Notes: a model not told the origin generated them from the sequence alone. 64,000 nucleotides of DNA from Bacillus sp. SKDU12 (GCF_010093085.1 NZ_MSRC01000017.1:186001-250000); one strand, 5' to 3'; shown: positions 1-13,480, counted from the stretch's first letter. Program-made: numbers and translations.

Positions 1-179
1 TGCTGGCGGGGGATACGGCGATGAAGGTTACGACCGAAGCTGTGCAGATTTTCGGCGGCTACGGCTATACTAAAGAATATCCGGTTGAACGCTATATGCG
101 TGATGCAAAAATCACGCAAATCTATGAAGGCACGCAAGAAATTCAAAGACTGGTCATCTCCAGAATGCTCGCGGATTGA
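1..179 (+). CDS. acdA: Acyl-CoA dehydrogenase, C-terminal end (partial)
   Basis: Only the last 58 codons are in the window (reading from base 3, TGA at 177-179). The translation carries the family's C-terminal signature: a [17 protein letters not shown] helix followed by [19 protein letters not shown], which in acyl-CoA dehydrogenases contributes to FAD and substrate binding at the dimer interface. The enzyme oxidises acyl-CoA to trans-2-enoyl-CoA in fatty-acid beta-oxidation. In B. subtilis the gene directly upstream of rpoE is acdA, which supports the symbol; the chain preference cannot be judged from this fragment. Confidence 0.85.
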   Translation, partial: LAGDTAMKVTTEAVQIFGGYGYTKEYPVERYMRDAKITQIYEGTQEIQRLVISRMLAD

Positions 180-234
180 CAGAAAACACCTATCAGTCGG
201 ATCACTCTTGTAAAATTATTTAAATTAACGCTGT

Positions 235-300
235 TAAGGGTAGCATATTCTGTTTTATTTTGTTTATAATGAGAGGTATGGTTTGTATAAGAACGATACA
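235..300 (+). promoter_or_regulatory. Probable sigma-A promoter region of rpoE
   Basis: A perfect TATAAT lies at 265-270 about 90 bases before the rpoE start. I see no good -35 box at 17 bases, so the promoter may rely on the T-rich tract before it. An alternative start further downstream cannot be excluded. Confidence 0.4.
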
Positions 301-361
301 AAAATGCTTTCATTATTGATAAAACAGATACATATAAGTAATAGAAAGGGAGTGTCCGACC

Positions 362-874
362 TTGGGTATCAAACAATATTCACAGGAAGAGCTAAAGGAA
401 ATGGCTTTAGTTGAAATCGCTCACGAATTATTTGAAGAACATAAAAAACCAGTTCCTTTTCAGGAGCTTTTAAATGAAATTGCATCTTTGCTCGGCGTGA
501 AAAAAGAAGAGCTAGGAGACCGCATCGCTCAATTTTATACAGATTTAAATATTGACGGCCGCTTCTTAGCGCTTTCTGATCAAACGTGGGGGCTTCGCAG
601 CTGGTATCCGTACGATCAGCTTGACGAAGAAACGCAGCCGACAGTTAAGGCGAAAAAGAAAAAAGCAAAAAAAGCAGTCGAAGAAGATCTTGATCTTGAC
701 GAGTTTGAAGAGGTCGATGAAGACGATCTTGATCTAGATGAAGTTGAGGAAGAACTCGACATTGACACCGATGATGACTTTGACGATGAAGACGAAGACG
801 ATGACGGTCTTGAGATCGAAGAGGATATCGTTGATGAAGAAGATGAAGACGAAGAAGATGAGGACCTTAAATAG
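362..874 (+). CDS. rpoE: RNA polymerase delta subunit
   Basis: Delta is the Gram-positive RNA polymerase subunit that increases recycling of the enzyme and makes initiation sensitive to the initiating nucleotide. The 170-residue product has the expected two parts: a folded N-terminal HARE-HTH domain (about residues 1-90) and, after a lysine-rich stretch near residues 96-106, an almost purely Asp/Glu tail to the end. I chose the TTG start at 362, which follows the ribosome site AAAGGGAG at 345-352. The acidic tail is low-complexity and commonly varies by a few residues between strains. The gene stands alone between acdA and pyrG. Confidence 0.95.
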   Translation: MGIKQYSQEELKEMALVEIAHELFEEHKKPVPFQELLNEIASLLGVKKEELGDRIAQFYTDLNIDGRFLALSDQTWGLRSWYPYDQLDEETQPTVKAKKKKAKKAVEEDLDLDEFEEVDEDDLDLDEVEEELDIDTDDDFDDEDEDDDGLEIEEDIVDEEDEDEEDEDLK

Positions 875-898
875 TAAAACGCCCTCATCAAAACGATC

Positions 899-940
899 TT
901 GACTTTCATAGTCGAACTATGTAGTATGTATTTTGGGCTC
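899..940 (+). promoter_or_regulatory. pyrG promoter with GGGCTC start
   Basis: TTGACT (899-904), a 17-base spacer and TAGTAT (922-927) form a sigma-A promoter. The likely transcription start is the GGGCTC at 935-940, the initial sequence known in B. subtilis pyrG for reiterative G insertion when CTP is scarce. Confidence 0.75.
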
Positions 941-972
941 TTCAAAAACGAAGAGAGAACATAGTGCGTTAT

Positions 973-1011
973 GCTCCCTTTCAAGAAATTGAAAGGGAGC
1001 TTTCTTATTTT
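973..1011 (+). terminator. pyrG leader attenuator
   Basis: A 10-bp perfect stem (GCTCCCTTTC at 973-982 with GAAAGGGAGC at 991-1000) followed by a T-rich run. It lies in the pyrG leader about 115 bases before the coding start. In B. subtilis a run of extra G residues made at the 5' end under low CTP pairs with the C/U-rich left arm and prevents termination; both required parts are present here. Confidence 0.85.
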
Positions 1012-1087
1012 CACCCCTCATTTTTTCTTATAAATCATTTAAAAGGCTAAATGATTTTCTATAAAACAGTACATTTTAAGCATGTAG

Positions 1088-2722
<1,635 letters not shown>

Positions 2723-2724
2723 TA

Positions 2725-2770
2725 AAAAAAGACTTGCCGTTTGTCAAAAGCGGGCAAGTCTTTTTTATTT
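2725..2770. terminator. Terminator after pyrG, possibly bidirectional
   Basis: GACTTGCC (2731-2738) pairs with GGCAAGTC (2753-2760), flanked by A7 on the left and T6 on the right, so it could also serve ywjG on the other strand. Confidence 0.85.
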
Positions 2771-2803
2771 GTTTCCTGTAAGATCCAGCATTACAATAAG
2801 ATA

Positions 2804-3325
2804 TTATGCATACTCTTGCAGGATTTCTTTTAATGTAAACGATAAAGCATGGTAGACATACAATGCCGTCATTAAAGAAGGAAATCCGTAACGGGTGCCG
2901 TCTTCATCAGGAACAAGCGGCATTTTTAATTTAGAGTCAATATGTACATCACAATATTGTTCAATTCCCGCACTGTCTTTAGCTGCCGGTGATACGCATA
3001 CGACCCCTGCACCTTTTTCAAAAAGCTCTTTCGCCAGCGCCTGCTCTTCAGCTGTGCCCGATCCTGAACAAAACATCAGTACCCTGTCGCTTTCTGTCAC
3101 GTCCTCAGCGCTTTCTGGAAAGGCTTTGACAGATGGGAATGGTTCTTTACTTTCGGTTGCCTCATAAAAGACGCCCTGAAGCTCATTAGCTCCGTATAAA
3201 TAAATGGAATGCCCGCTAATCACTGCTTGAGCAAGCAGCCGTGCCCCATCTTCAATCGCGTCAGATTCCTTATCCTGAATGCGGGAAAAAATACCTGTTA
3301 ACTGCGTCGTGAATATTTTCAACAT
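2804..3325 (-). CDS. ywjG: DUF2529 (YwjG family) protein
   Basis: A 173-residue protein beginning MLKIFTTQLTGIFSR; the start is fixed by an AAAGGAGG ribosome site just upstream on the minus strand. The middle reads like a sugar-isomerase (SIS)-type fold: GHSIYLYGANELQG, then DRVLMFCSGSGTAEEQALAKELFEKGAGVVCVSP, resembling the phosphosugar-binding loop. The family is DUF2529, conserved next to spo0F/pyrG in Bacillus; no reaction is established to my knowledge. It is divergent from spo0F and convergent with pyrG. Confidence 0.85.
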   Translation of the reverse strand: MLKIFTTQLTGIFSRIQDKESDAIEDGARLLAQAVISGHSIYLYGANELQGVFYEATESKEPFPSVKAFPESAEDVTESDRVLMFCSGSGTAEEQALAKELFEKGAGVVCVSPAAKDSAGIEQYCDVHIDSKLKMPLVPDEDGTRYGFPSLMTALYVYHALSFTLKEILQEYA

Positions 3326-3388
3326 AAGTGAATCCTCCTTTATAACGTACAATATCAGTATACAACAAAAGAGAAAATGCGCAGAAAA

Positions 3389-3470
3389 TGTCGTAAAGTA
3401 GACTATTATAATTAAAGGAAATAGGAAAATCAAACAGAATACATACACTACTGCTTACTTTTGACGAAAA
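3389..3470 (+). promoter_or_regulatory. spo0F promoter: sigma-H site and Spo0A boxes
   Basis: AGGAAAT (3416-3422) and GAAT (3437-3440) match the sigma-H consensus at proper spacing. A TGTCGTA (3389-3395, one mismatch) and a perfect TGACGAA (3462-3468) match the Spo0A box TGNCGAA. In B. subtilis spo0F is sigma-H dependent and controlled by phosphorylated Spo0A. Confidence 0.75.
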
Positions 3471-3490
3471 TCATAATATTGGGGTGTAAA

Positions 3491-3865
3491 ATGATGAATG
3501 AAAAAATTTTAATCGTTGATGATCAATACGGCATACGTATTTTGCTTAACGAAGTATTCAATAAAGAAGGCTACCAGACGTTTCAGGCTGCAAACGGTCT
3601 GCAGGCACTTGACATTGTGACAAAAGAACGGCCTGACCTTGTGCTTCTCGACATGAAAATTCCCGGAATGGATGGTATCGAAATTTTGAAACGGATGAAG
3701 GTCATTGACGAAAACATCCGGGTAATTATCATGACGGCATACGGAGAGCTCGACATGATCCAGGAATCGAAGGAACTGGGCGCTTTGACGCACTTTGCGA
3801 AGCCGTTTGACATTGATGAAATCCGAGATGCAGTGAAAAAATATTTGCCTCTGAAGTCTAACTGA
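3491..3865 (+). CDS. spo0F: Sporulation phosphorelay response regulator
   Basis: Single-domain receiver that takes phosphate from KinA-E and passes it to Spo0B, on the way to Spo0A. The 124 residues contain the acidic pocket (ILIVDD, residues 6-11), the phosphoacceptor Asp54 in [10 protein letters not shown], Thr in IIMTAYGE and Lys104 in HFAKPF. No output domain follows, as expected. I start at ATG 3491 (MMNEKIL) behind the GGGGTG ribosome site; a longer frame exists upstream but overlaps the promoter. RapB, encoded at 40625-41758, is a known Spo0F phosphatase. Confidence 0.98.
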   Translation: MMNEKILIVDDQYGIRILLNEVFNKEGYQTFQAANGLQALDIVTKERPDLVLLDMKIPGMDGIEILKRMKVIDENIRVIIMTAYGELDMIQESKELGALTHFAKPFDIDEIRDAVKKYLPLKSN

Positions 3866-3907
3866 CATAAAGAAGAAACAAATGAATCATGTCATTATGT
3901 TGCCGAT

Positions 3908-3940
3908 TTGTCGAAAAGTTGGTATTCTAGTTATGGAGAA
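3908..3940 (+). promoter_or_regulatory. Possible fbaA promoter overlapping a perfect Spo0A box
   Basis: TGTCGAA at 3909-3915 is a perfect 0A box. It overlaps a possible -35 (TTGTCG, 3908-3913) with a weak -10 (TTATGG, 3931-3936). The promoter call is tentative; the 0A box is a direct match. Confidence 0.35.
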
Positions 3941-4044
3941 AAAGCGATCTGGTATTTACATATGACAGCATTAAATGGGTCATGATAGGATGGAGAGCTT
4001 TTTTCGCTAGAAGACAATCAGGCTACATAAGGAGGACGTTCGAC

Positions 4045-4902
4045 ATGCCTTTAGTTTCAATGACAGAAATGTTGAATACAGCTAAAGAAAAAGGTTATGC
4101 AGTAGGACAATTCAACTTAAACAACCTTGAGTTTACTCAAGCAATTTTACAAGCAGCTGAAGAAGAAAAATCTCCAGTGATCCTTGGTGTTTCCGAAGGT
4201 GCGGGACGCTACATGGGCGGCTTCAAAACAGTCGTAGCTATGGTAAAAGCACTTATGGAAGAGTACAAAGTGACAGTTCCTGTTGCGATCCACTTAGACC
4301 ACGGTTCAAGCTTTGAATCTTGTGCGAAAGCGATTCATGCAGGTTTCACATCTGTTATGATCGACGCTTCTCACCATCCATTTGAAGAAAACATTGCAAC
4401 AACTTCTAAAGTTGTTGAGCTTGCTCATTTCCACGGAGTATCTGTAGAAGCTGAGCTTGGAACAGTTGGCGGACAAGAAGATGACGTTATCGCTGAAGGC
4501 GTAATCTACGCTGATCCTAAGGAGTGCCAAGAGCTTGTTGAGCGCACTGGCATCGACTGCCTTGCACCTGCATTAGGTTCTGTTCACGGTCCTTACAAAG
4601 GTGAACCAAACCTTGGTTTCAAGGAAATGGAGGATATCGGTAAAACAACTGGTCTTCCATTAGTTCTTCACGGCGGTACTGGAATTCCGACTGCTGACAT
4701 TAAAAAATCAATTTCACTTGGTACAGCTAAAATCAACGTGAATACTGAAAACCAAATTTCTTCTGCAAAAGCTGTTCGCGAAACATTGGCAGCTAAGCCT
4801 GACGAATACGATCCTCGTAAATATCTTGGACCTGCTCGTGATGCGATCAAAGAAACAGTTATCGGTAAAATGCGTGAATTTGGTTCTTCAAACCAAGCTT
4901 AA
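4045..4902 (+). CDS. fbaA: Class II fructose-1,6-bisphosphate aldolase
   Basis: Zinc-dependent aldolase that splits fructose-1,6-bisphosphate into dihydroxyacetone phosphate and glyceraldehyde-3-phosphate, and makes it in gluconeogenesis. The 285-residue product shows the class II signatures HLDHGSSFE (residues 83-91, with Asp85 and zinc ligand His86), [11 protein letters not shown] and VLHGGTGIP. The start at 4045 has a strong AAGGAGG eight bases upstream; an in-frame upstream ATG region lacks a ribosome site. Codon use is that of a highly expressed gene. A terminator at 4922 separates it from the transaldolase gene. Confidence 0.97.
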   Translation: MPLVSMTEMLNTAKEKGYAVGQFNLNNLEFTQAILQAAEEEKSPVILGVSEGAGRYMGGFKTVVAMVKALMEEYKVTVPVAIHLDHGSSFESCAKAIHAGFTSVMIDASHHPFEENIATTSKVVELAHFHGVSVEAELGTVGGQEDDVIAEGVIYADPKECQELVERTGIDCLAPALGSVHGPYKGEPNLGFKEMEDIGKTTGLPLVLHGGTGIPTADIKKSISLGTAKINVNTENQISSAKAVRETLAAKPDEYDPRKYLGPARDAIKETVIGKMREFGSSNQA

Positions 4903-4921
4903 TTCAATTTGAACGTTTATA

Positions 4922-4951
4922 GCCGCCTGACAGCTTGACAGGCGGTTTTCT
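4922..4951 (+). terminator. Terminator after fbaA
   Basis: GCCGCCTG and CAGGCGG form a stem around a short loop and are followed by TTTTC. Confidence 0.8.
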
Positions 4952-4963
4952 GTCTATCATTAG

Positions 4964-5659
<696 letters not shown>

Positions 5660-5668
5660 TGGCAAACA

Positions 5669-5712
5669 GCGGCAAACCGCTTTATCTCTGTTTGCCGCGG
5701 CTTTTGTTTTTT
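5669..5712 (+). terminator. Terminator after the transaldolase gene
   Basis: GCGGCAAAC (5669-5677) pairs perfectly with GTTTGCCGC (5690-5698), followed by GGCTTTTGTTTTTT. Confidence 0.9.
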
Positions 5713-6039
5713 CATCGTCCTGATTCAGCGGACTTGCAGATGCAGACGCAACTTAACAGAAAAGGAATGATTGGGCTGCAGAAGCTGATATCGGAACGAA
5801 GGGTTTGCGTACCGCTTTTTGCCGGATGACATCAATGTCTCTTAAGCCGGCGGGTCTCTGTGCAACTTTCGAAATTTGTGCCCCGCAAAGCTTCGTTATT
5901 TTCTTCTGATATTTTACAATGTGTTGTATTCTTTCTCTTCGAATTGGCTAGATTTTGGACATGAGCTTTATTTGCAGAGACAGAATAAAATAACATTTTA
6001 TTTAGCTCCGCAGCTATCTTCTTATGGAAGGAGACTATC
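5713..6039. other. Intergenic stretch before murAB, no gene recognised
   Basis: About 330 bases without a convincing reading frame. The final part is AT-rich and must hold the murAB promoter; GGAAGGAGA at 6025-6033 is its ribosome site. I could not identify a clear -35/-10 pair or any gene remnant. Confidence 0.5.
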
Positions 6040-7329
6040 ATGGAAAAGTTGAATATTGCCGGCGGTGACTCGTTAAACGGTACAGTACATATCAGCGGCG
6101 CTAAAAACAGTGCTGTTGCTTTAATACCTGCAACCATTTTGGCGAATTCCGAGGTGACAATTGAAGGGCTTCCAGAGATTTCAGATATTGAAACGCTGCG
6201 TGACCTGTTAAAGGAAATCGGCGGCAGCGTGCATTTTGAGAATGGGGAAATGGTTGTTGACCCCGCCTCAATGATCAGCATGCCGCTTCCTAACGGGAAA
6301 GTAAAAAAGCTTCGCGCGTCGTATTATTTAATGGGGGCGATGCTCGGCCGCTTCAAACAGGCTGTCATCGGATTGCCTGGCGGCTGCCACTTAGGCCCCC
6401 GTCCGATTGATCAGCATATTAAAGGCTTTGAAGCGCTTGGTGCTGAAGTGACCAATGAGCAGGGAGCCATTTATTTGCGTGCAGACAGGCTGAGAGGCGC
6501 ACGTATTTACTTAGATGTCGTAAGCGTAGGGGCAACCATTAATATTATGCTTGCCGCTGTTTTGGCAGAAGGGAAAACAGTCATTGAAAATGCTGCCAAG
6601 GAGCCTGAGATCATCGATGTCGCGACACTGCTTACCAGCATGGGCGCCAAAATCAAAGGCGCGGGAACCAATGTGATCCGAATTGACGGAGTGAAGGAAT
6701 TGCACGGCTGTAAGCATACGATCATTCCGGACAGAATTGAGGCTGGGACCTTTATGATTGCAGGGGCTGCAATGGGCAAGGAAGTCATTATCGATAATGT
6801 GATTCCCACTCACCTTGAGTCTTTAACGGCAAAGCTGAGAGAAATGGGCTACCATATCGAAACAAGTGACGACCAGCTTCTTATTGTCAACAGGCAGAAA
6901 CACTTAAAGCCGGTTGATGTCAAAACCCTTGTATACCCAGGCTTTCCGACTGACTTACAGCAGCCGATGACAGCGCTCCTGACAAGGGCAAAAGGGACGA
7001 GTGTCGTCACAGACACCATCTACTCGGCGAGGTTTAAGCATATTGATGAACTGAGACGGATGGGTGCCAACATGAAAGTAGAAGGCAGATCTGCCATCGT
7101 CACTGGTCCTGTCGAGCTTCAAGGCGCAAAGGTGAAAGCGAGTGATCTGCGTGCGGGAGCTTGTCTGGTCGTTGCCGGCCTGATGGCTGACGGTGTCACG
7201 GAAATTACGGGTCTGGAGCATATAGACCGCGGATACAGCAACCTTGAGAAGAAGCTTGAAGGGATTGGAGCGACAATCTGGCGTGAAAAATTGACTGACG
7301 AAGAAATAGAACAGCTTCAAAATTCATAA
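6040..7329 (+). CDS. murAB: UDP-N-acetylglucosamine 1-carboxyvinyltransferase 2
   Basis: Transfers enolpyruvate from phosphoenolpyruvate to UDP-GlcNAc, the first committed step of peptidoglycan synthesis, in the cytoplasm. The 429 residues show the EPSP-synthase-like double fold with [12 protein letters not shown] at the N-terminus, catalytic Cys in [14 protein letters not shown] (near residue 117; target of fosfomycin in the family) and [14 protein letters not shown] second copy, murAA, is encoded at 33576-34886. In B. subtilis murAA is the essential copy and murAB is dispensable. Start ATG follows GGAAGGAGA. Confidence 0.96.
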   Translation: MEKLNIAGGDSLNGTVHISGAKNSAVALIPATILANSEVTIEGLPEISDIETLRDLLKEIGGSVHFENGEMVVDPASMISMPLPNGKVKKLRASYYLMGAMLGRFKQAVIGLPGGCHLGPRPIDQHIKGFEALGAEVTNEQGAIYLRADRLRGARIYLDVVSVGATINIMLAAVLAEGKTVIENAAKEPEIIDVATLLTSMGAKIKGAGTNVIRIDGVKELHGCKHTIIPDRIEAGTFMIAGAAMGKEVIIDNVIPTHLESLTAKLREMGYHIETSDDQLLIVNRQKHLKPVDVKTLVYPGFPTDLQQPMTALLTRAKGTSVVTDTIYSARFKHIDELRRMGANMKVEGRSAIVTGPVELQGAKVKASDLRAGACLVVAGLMADGVTEITGLEHIDRGYSNLEKKLEGIGATIWREKLTDEEIEQLQNS

Positions 7330-7360
7330 TGATTTCTTGTTTGAGGAGATCGTGTGGGCA

Positions 7361-7730
7361 TGGAAAAAGTTTATCTTATCTATGGAATTGGTGCGTGCGA
7401 CCGAAGCGCCAATCTGTATATCGGAGGGGACTCGGAAACGGGCCCGCACCGATGTCGCAGCTGACTCGCTTGAAGGCACAAACCTTTTAGCAAGCGTCGC
7501 TGACGGTCCAGTCCGCGGCCCTGGCATAAATATGCGAAAAATCGAAAGCGGTGGGCTGCATTGAGATTGAAGCATCAGACATTGATAAAAGTTGTGGCAA
7601 AAGAAAAACAAGACGTCGTTGCCACGAAAGACATCTAAGTTTCGTGAGGCCGGCACCAGAATCAATTTGATCAACGTTAGCGATGTCGCAGGCGCCATCA
7701 ACACGACTATGGATCAGGAGAGAGCTTTCT
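7361..7730 (+). pseudogene. glpX: Remnant of class II fructose-1,6-bisphosphatase gene
   Basis: B. subtilis carries an intact glpX (ywjI, about 321 residues) between murAB and rho. Here that slot holds only scraps. A possible start at 7361 gives MEK, then after a frameshift SMELVRATEA; then LYIGGDSETG, RTDVAADSLEGTNLLAS, a few bases of the HAPDMYM region, GCIEIEASDIDK, VVAKEKQDVVATKD and REAGTRINLINVSDVAGAINT, in order but in shifting frames, with large internal deletions. The whole C-terminal third, including the substrate loop, is gone. No continuous frame longer than 75 codons survives. The cell would have to rely on another fructose bisphosphatase (Fbp) for gluconeogenesis. Confidence 0.9.
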
Positions 7731-7775
7731 GCTGCTGCGTTAAAATGTTGTAATTCAGCCTTAACCAACAAAAAT

Positions 7776-7800
7776 AGCGGGTGTGCGCCCGCTTTTCCTT
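7776..7800 (+). terminator. Hairpin with T-rich tail downstream of the glpX remnant
   Basis: AGCGGG (7776-7781) pairs with CCCGCT (7788-7793), followed by TTTCC and TTT. It may be the surviving terminator of murAB-glpX. Confidence 0.65.
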
Positions 7801-7837
7801 TGCAGAAAAGCGTCAACTCTATCAATTCCATGTCAAA

Positions 7838-7873
7838 ACCTTATTTCAGTTGAATAATTTTCTGAAATAAGGT
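7838..7873. other. Perfect 12-bp inverted repeat upstream of rho
   Basis: ACCTTATTTCAG (7838-7849) and CTGAAATAAGGT (7862-7873) pair without mismatch around a 12-base AT-rich loop. There is no T run after it, so it is not a standard terminator. It lies about 300 bases before rho, near the expected start of the long rho leader. Confidence 0.6.
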
Positions 7874-8169
7874 AAAAATAAAGAGTGCTGCGAATTTTAC
7901 TGCGTAATTCCTTCTTTTAAGCACTAGGAAAATTTCAATTTCTACCGCATACAGACGATATAAGTATTGATCTTCTCATGTTTTTGTCCTCGCTTCCTTC
8001 AAAACTCATTAAGACAATCCTTTTAACAAAAGCGCCGATCATGGGTGGAAGTGTTACCGATAGAAGTTCCTTTATGTTAAAAAAAGAATGTGCTTTGGCG
8101 GATGTTGTGCAAAAGCAGCAGGTTATATGTGCAGAGTAAGATATTGACTATGAAAAGCGTGGTGTTTTT
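7874..8169 (+). promoter_or_regulatory. Leader region of rho
   Basis: About 300 bases with no gene. B. subtilis rho is known to have a long autoregulated leader where Rho terminates its own transcription; the length and position here fit, but I cannot point to the exact promoter. The ribosome site just before ATG 8170 is weak. Confidence 0.45.
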
Positions 8170-9453
8170 ATGAAAAACGTATCCATTTCCTCTTTGGAAA
8201 ATATGAAGTTGAAAGAGCTTTATGAACTTGCAAGACATTATAAAATCTCCTATTACAGCAAACTGACAAAAAAAGAACTCATTTTCGCTATTCTAAAAGC
8301 AAACGCAGAACAGGAAGATCTGCTGTTTATGGAAGGCGTTCTTGAAATCATCCAGTCCGAAGGTTTCGGCTTCCTGAGACCGATCAACTACTCTCCAAGC
8401 TCAGAAGATATTTACATTTCAGCTTCACAAATCCGCCGTTTCGATTTGCGAAACGGAGACAAAGTATCAGGCAAGGTTCGCCCGCCAAAAGAAAATGAGC
8501 GCTACTATGGACTTTTGCACGTTGAAGCGGTAAACGGGGATGATCCCGAATCTGCAAAAGAGCGTGTGCATTTCCCGGCTCTTACACCTCTTTATCCAGA
8601 CCGCCAAATGGTGCTTGAAACAAAACCAAACTTCTTGTCTACAAGAATTATGGACATGATGGCGCCGGTTGGATTTGGCCAGCGCGGTTTGATTGTTGCA
8701 CCTCCAAAAGCTGGCAAAACGATGCTGCTGAAGGAAATTGCCAACAGTATTACAGCGAACCAGCCTGAAGCAGAGCTGATTGTGCTTTTGATCGACGAAA
8801 GACCAGAGGAAGTGACCGATATCGAGCGCTCTGTAGCCGGGGATGTCGTCAGTTCAACGTTTGATGAAGTGCCGGAAAACCATATTAAAGTGGCTGAGCT
8901 TGTGCTTGAGCGCGCAATGCGTCTAGTAGAACACAAAAAAGACGTCATCATTCTGATGGATAGTATCACACGTCTTGCCCGCGCCTACAACTTAGTGATT
9001 CCGCCAAGCGGAAGAACGCTTTCCGGAGGGATCGACCCAGCAGCGTTCCACCGCCCGAAACGCTTCTTCGGAGCTGCGAGAAATATCGAAGAGGGCGGCA
9101 GCTTAACGATCCTTGCTACGGCTCTTGTCGATACAGGATCGCGTATGGACGATGTGATTTATGAAGAATTCAAGGGAACAGGCAACATGGAGCTTCATCT
9201 TGACCGTTCTCTGGCAGAGCGCCGCATCTTCCCGGCCATCGATATCCGCCGTTCAGGAACGCGTAAGGAGGAGCTGCTTGTGCCTAAAGAGCACCTTGAT
9301 CGTTTATGGTCGATTCGCAAAACGATGTCTGATTCACCGGATTTCGCAGAAAAATTCATGAGAAAAATGAAAAAAACCAAAACGAACCAGGAATTCTTCG
9401 ATATACTCAATCAAGAATGGAAACAAGCAAATCTATCATCTGCCAGACGATAA
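8170..9453 (+). CDS. rho: Transcription termination factor Rho
   Basis: Hexameric RNA-dependent ATPase/translocase that ends transcription of untranslated RNA and suppresses antisense transcription. The 427 residues run: N-terminal Rho_N domain ([28 protein letters not shown]), the cold-shock-like RNA-binding domain ([21 protein letters not shown]), and the RecA-type motor with Walker [12 protein letters not shown] (near residue 178) and Walker [18 protein letters not shown]. The N-terminal insertion seen in some actinobacterial Rho is absent. It is probably cotranscribed weakly with rpmE, which begins 118 bases later. Confidence 0.97.
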   Translation: MKNVSISSLENMKLKELYELARHYKISYYSKLTKKELIFAILKANAEQEDLLFMEGVLEIIQSEGFGFLRPINYSPSSEDIYISASQIRRFDLRNGDKVSGKVRPPKENERYYGLLHVEAVNGDDPESAKERVHFPALTPLYPDRQMVLETKPNFLSTRIMDMMAPVGFGQRGLIVAPPKAGKTMLLKEIANSITANQPEAELIVLLIDERPEEVTDIERSVAGDVVSSTFDEVPENHIKVAELVLERAMRLVEHKKDVIILMDSITRLARAYNLVIPPSGRTLSGGIDPAAFHRPKRFFGAARNIEEGGSLTILATALVDTGSRMDDVIYEEFKGTGNMELHLDRSLAERRIFPAIDIRRSGTRKEELLVPKEHLDRLWSIRKTMSDSPDFAEKFMRKMKKTKTNQEFFDILNQEWKQANLSSARR

Positions 9454-9475
9454 ATTGTATTTGCAAAAGAAGTAA

Positions 9476-9772
<297 letters not shown>

Positions 9773-9785
9773 TAATAGATTTTTC

Positions 9786-9817
9786 AACAGGCAAGAAGCA
9801 CTCTTGCCTGTTTTTTA
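9786..9817 (+). terminator. Terminator after rpmE
   Basis: CAGGCAAGA pairs with TCTTGCCTG around AGCAC, followed by T6. Confidence 0.9.
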
Positions 9818-9861
9818 TATTGTCTAAAACACAAGCTGGCAGAGAGAGGGGAGCGGAGCTT

Positions 9862-10449
9862 ATGTACATAATGAAACAAAGCGGGTGGCTTGAGCTGATT
9901 TGCGGCAGTATGTTCTCAGGAAAATCTGAAGAGCTGATCAGAAGAGTAAAGAGAGCGACTTACGCCAAGCAGGAAGTCAGAGTATTTAAGCCTGTAATTG
10001 ATGATCGATACAGCGAAGATGCAGTTGTTTCCCATAATGGAACATCCATGACGAGCTATGCTATTTCTTCTGCTGCGGACATTTGGACTCACATCAGTGA
10101 AAATACGGATGTGATTGCTGTTGATGAAGTGCAGTTTTTTGACAGGAATATTGTGGAGGTCTTATCTTCTCTTGCTGATAAAGGCTACCGTGTGATTGCA
10201 GCGGGTCTTGATATGGATTTTAGAGGAGAGCCGTTCGGCGTCGTCCCGAAAATTATGGCGATTGCAGAAAGTGTGACAAAGCTGCAAGCTGTCTGTTCCG
10301 TCTGCGGATCACCGGCGAGCAGGACACAGCGCCTGATTGATGGCAAACCAGCTTCTTACGATGATCCGGTCATCATGGTGGGCGCATCCGAATCATATGA
10401 AGCAAGATGCAGACACCATCACGAAGTCCCGGATAAATTTACAAAATAG
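9862..10449 (+). CDS. tdk: Thymidine kinase
   Basis: Phosphorylates thymidine to dTMP in nucleoside salvage. The 195-residue type II kinase has the P-loop [11 protein letters not shown] (near residue 15), VDEVQFFD with the catalytic base region, the lasso-loop cysteines CSVCG (near 148) and the final [10 protein letters not shown] zinc-ligand segment. Start ATG 9862 follows GGGGAGCGGAG; the upstream frame extends farther but runs into the rpmE terminator region. Ends before a terminator at 10474. Confidence 0.96.
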   Translation: MYIMKQSGWLELICGSMFSGKSEELIRRVKRATYAKQEVRVFKPVIDDRYSEDAVVSHNGTSMTSYAISSAADIWTHISENTDVIAVDEVQFFDRNIVEVLSSLADKGYRVIAAGLDMDFRGEPFGVVPKIMAIAESVTKLQAVCSVCGSPASRTQRLIDGKPASYDDPVIMVGASESYEARCRHHHEVPDKFTK

Positions 10450-10473
10450 CCCAAAACATAGGCACATAGATGG

Positions 10474-10508
10474 AAAACACCAGGTGGAATACCGGTGTTT
10501 TTTTTATA
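10474..10508 (+). terminator. Terminator after tdk
   Basis: AAAACACC and GGTGTTTT form a stem around an AGGTGGAATACC loop, followed by a run of T. Confidence 0.85.
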
Positions 10509-10721
10509 TTCTGATAATAATTAATTAAAAAATTTAATTAAGTGTATTAAAAAATTAAGTAATTTTCTTCTCTTGAATTTTGATTTTGACAGGCATACAA
10601 TAGCTTACGTAATGTAAATAGTTTTTAGACATTGTTCGAATAATTGTCATAAAGTCGGTATAAAGATCATGATCTTATTTTTTGGATGGGTTATTACTTA
10701 ACTTGATTAACAATTTCATGA

Positions 10722-12434
<1,713 letters not shown>

Positions 12435-12515
12435 TTAGCGAGTAAATTTATTCGTCCGAGGGAAAGCTTTTTGTAAAGCTAAAGTATACGGACATAGGAT
12501 TTGGAGGAGAATATT

Positions 12516-13475
12516 TTGAGCATCTTAGATATCTTAATCCTCCTGGCACCGATCTTCTTTGTTATCGTGCTAGGTTGGTTTGCAGGACATTTTGGAAGTT
12601 ATGATGCCAAGTCAGCAAAAGGGGTAAGTACGTTAGTAACGAAATACGCACTTCCAGCTCACTTTATCGCGGGTATTTTGACAACTTCTAGAAGTGAATT
12701 TTTATCTCAAGTACCATTAATGGTTTCTTTAATCATTGGGATTGTTGGTTTCTACATCGTTATTTTATTGATTTGCAGATTTGTGTTTAAATATGACTTA
12801 ACAAACTCATCCGTATTTTCTTTGAACTCTGCACAGCCGACATTCGCTTTTATGGGTATTCCTGTATTGGGAAGCTTGTTCGGTGCGAGTGAAGTCGCGA
12901 TTCCGATCGCGGTAACAGGTATCGTTGTTAATGCCATTCTTGATCCGCTTGCGATCATTATCGCTACTGTCGGTGAGTCGTCTAAGAAAAACGAAGACAG
13001 CGATGACAGCTTCTGGAAGATGACAGGGAAATCCATCCTGCATGGTCTTTGTGAGCCGCTTGCAGCTGCTCCGTTAATCAGTATGCTTATCGTGCTGATT
13101 TTCAACTTCACTCTTCCTGATCTAGCAGTTAAAATGCTTGATCAGCTTGGAAGCACTACTTCTGGTGTGGCTCTATTTGCAGTCGGTGTTACTGTTGGTA
13201 TCCGAAGCATCAAATTCAGCATACCGGCATTTGGAATTGCGCTGCTTAAAGTTGCGGTTCAGCCTGCGTTAATGTTCTTGATTGCTCTTGCAGTCGGATT
13301 ACCAGCTGACCAAATGACAAAAGCGATTCTGCTTGTTGCATTCCCTGGTTCTGCCGTAGCAGCCATGATTGCAACTCGTTTCGAGAAACAAGAGGAAGAA
13401 ACAGCTTCTGCATTTGTAATCAGTGCGGTTCTGTCATTGATTTCACTTCCGATTATTATTGCGCTTACTGCGTAA
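12516..13475 (+). CDS. ywkB: AEC-family transporter, probable malate permease
   Basis: A 319-residue integral membrane protein with about ten hydrophobic segments and the auxin-efflux-carrier (AEC) family layout: two five-helix halves separated by a hydrophilic loop near residues 150-170 ([12 protein letters not shown]). Its place directly behind maeA suggests malate or another organic acid as substrate; that is inference from context. The start is TTG 12516, six bases after the GGAGGAGA ribosome site. A strong terminator follows. Confidence 0.88.
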   Translation: MSILDILILLAPIFFVIVLGWFAGHFGSYDAKSAKGVSTLVTKYALPAHFIAGILTTSRSEFLSQVPLMVSLIIGIVGFYIVILLICRFVFKYDLTNSSVFSLNSAQPTFAFMGIPVLGSLFGASEVAIPIAVTGIVVNAILDPLAIIIATVGESSKKNEDSDDSFWKMTGKSILHGLCEPLAAAPLISMLIVLIFNFTLPDLAVKMLDQLGSTTSGVALFAVGVTVGIRSIKFSIPAFGIALLKVAVQPALMFLIALAVGLPADQMTKAILLVAFPGSAVAAMIATRFEKQEEETASAFVISAVLSLISLPIIIALTA

Positions 13476-13480
13476 ATCAC

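Noticed and set aside
616-1014. A minus-strand reading frame of 132 codons made of long serine runs opposite rpoE
   Set aside because: It is the antisense of the Asp/Glu-rich tail of RpoE (GAT/GAA codons read as serine/phenylalanine codons) and has no ribosome site or family resemblance.
5713-6039. Search for a gene remnant between the transaldolase gene and murAB
   Set aside because: No collinear fragments of a known protein could be read in any frame, unlike the clear glpX scraps further on.
6955-7320. Minus-strand frame of 121 codons inside murAB
   Set aside because: It is a shadow of the well-conserved MurAB frame with no ribosome site or recognisable motif.
7330-7564. Taking the 75-codon frame here as a short functional protein
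   Set aside because: Its segments line up with GlpX in order but with deletions and frameshifts, and it stops in the middle of the GlpX homology; it is a relic.
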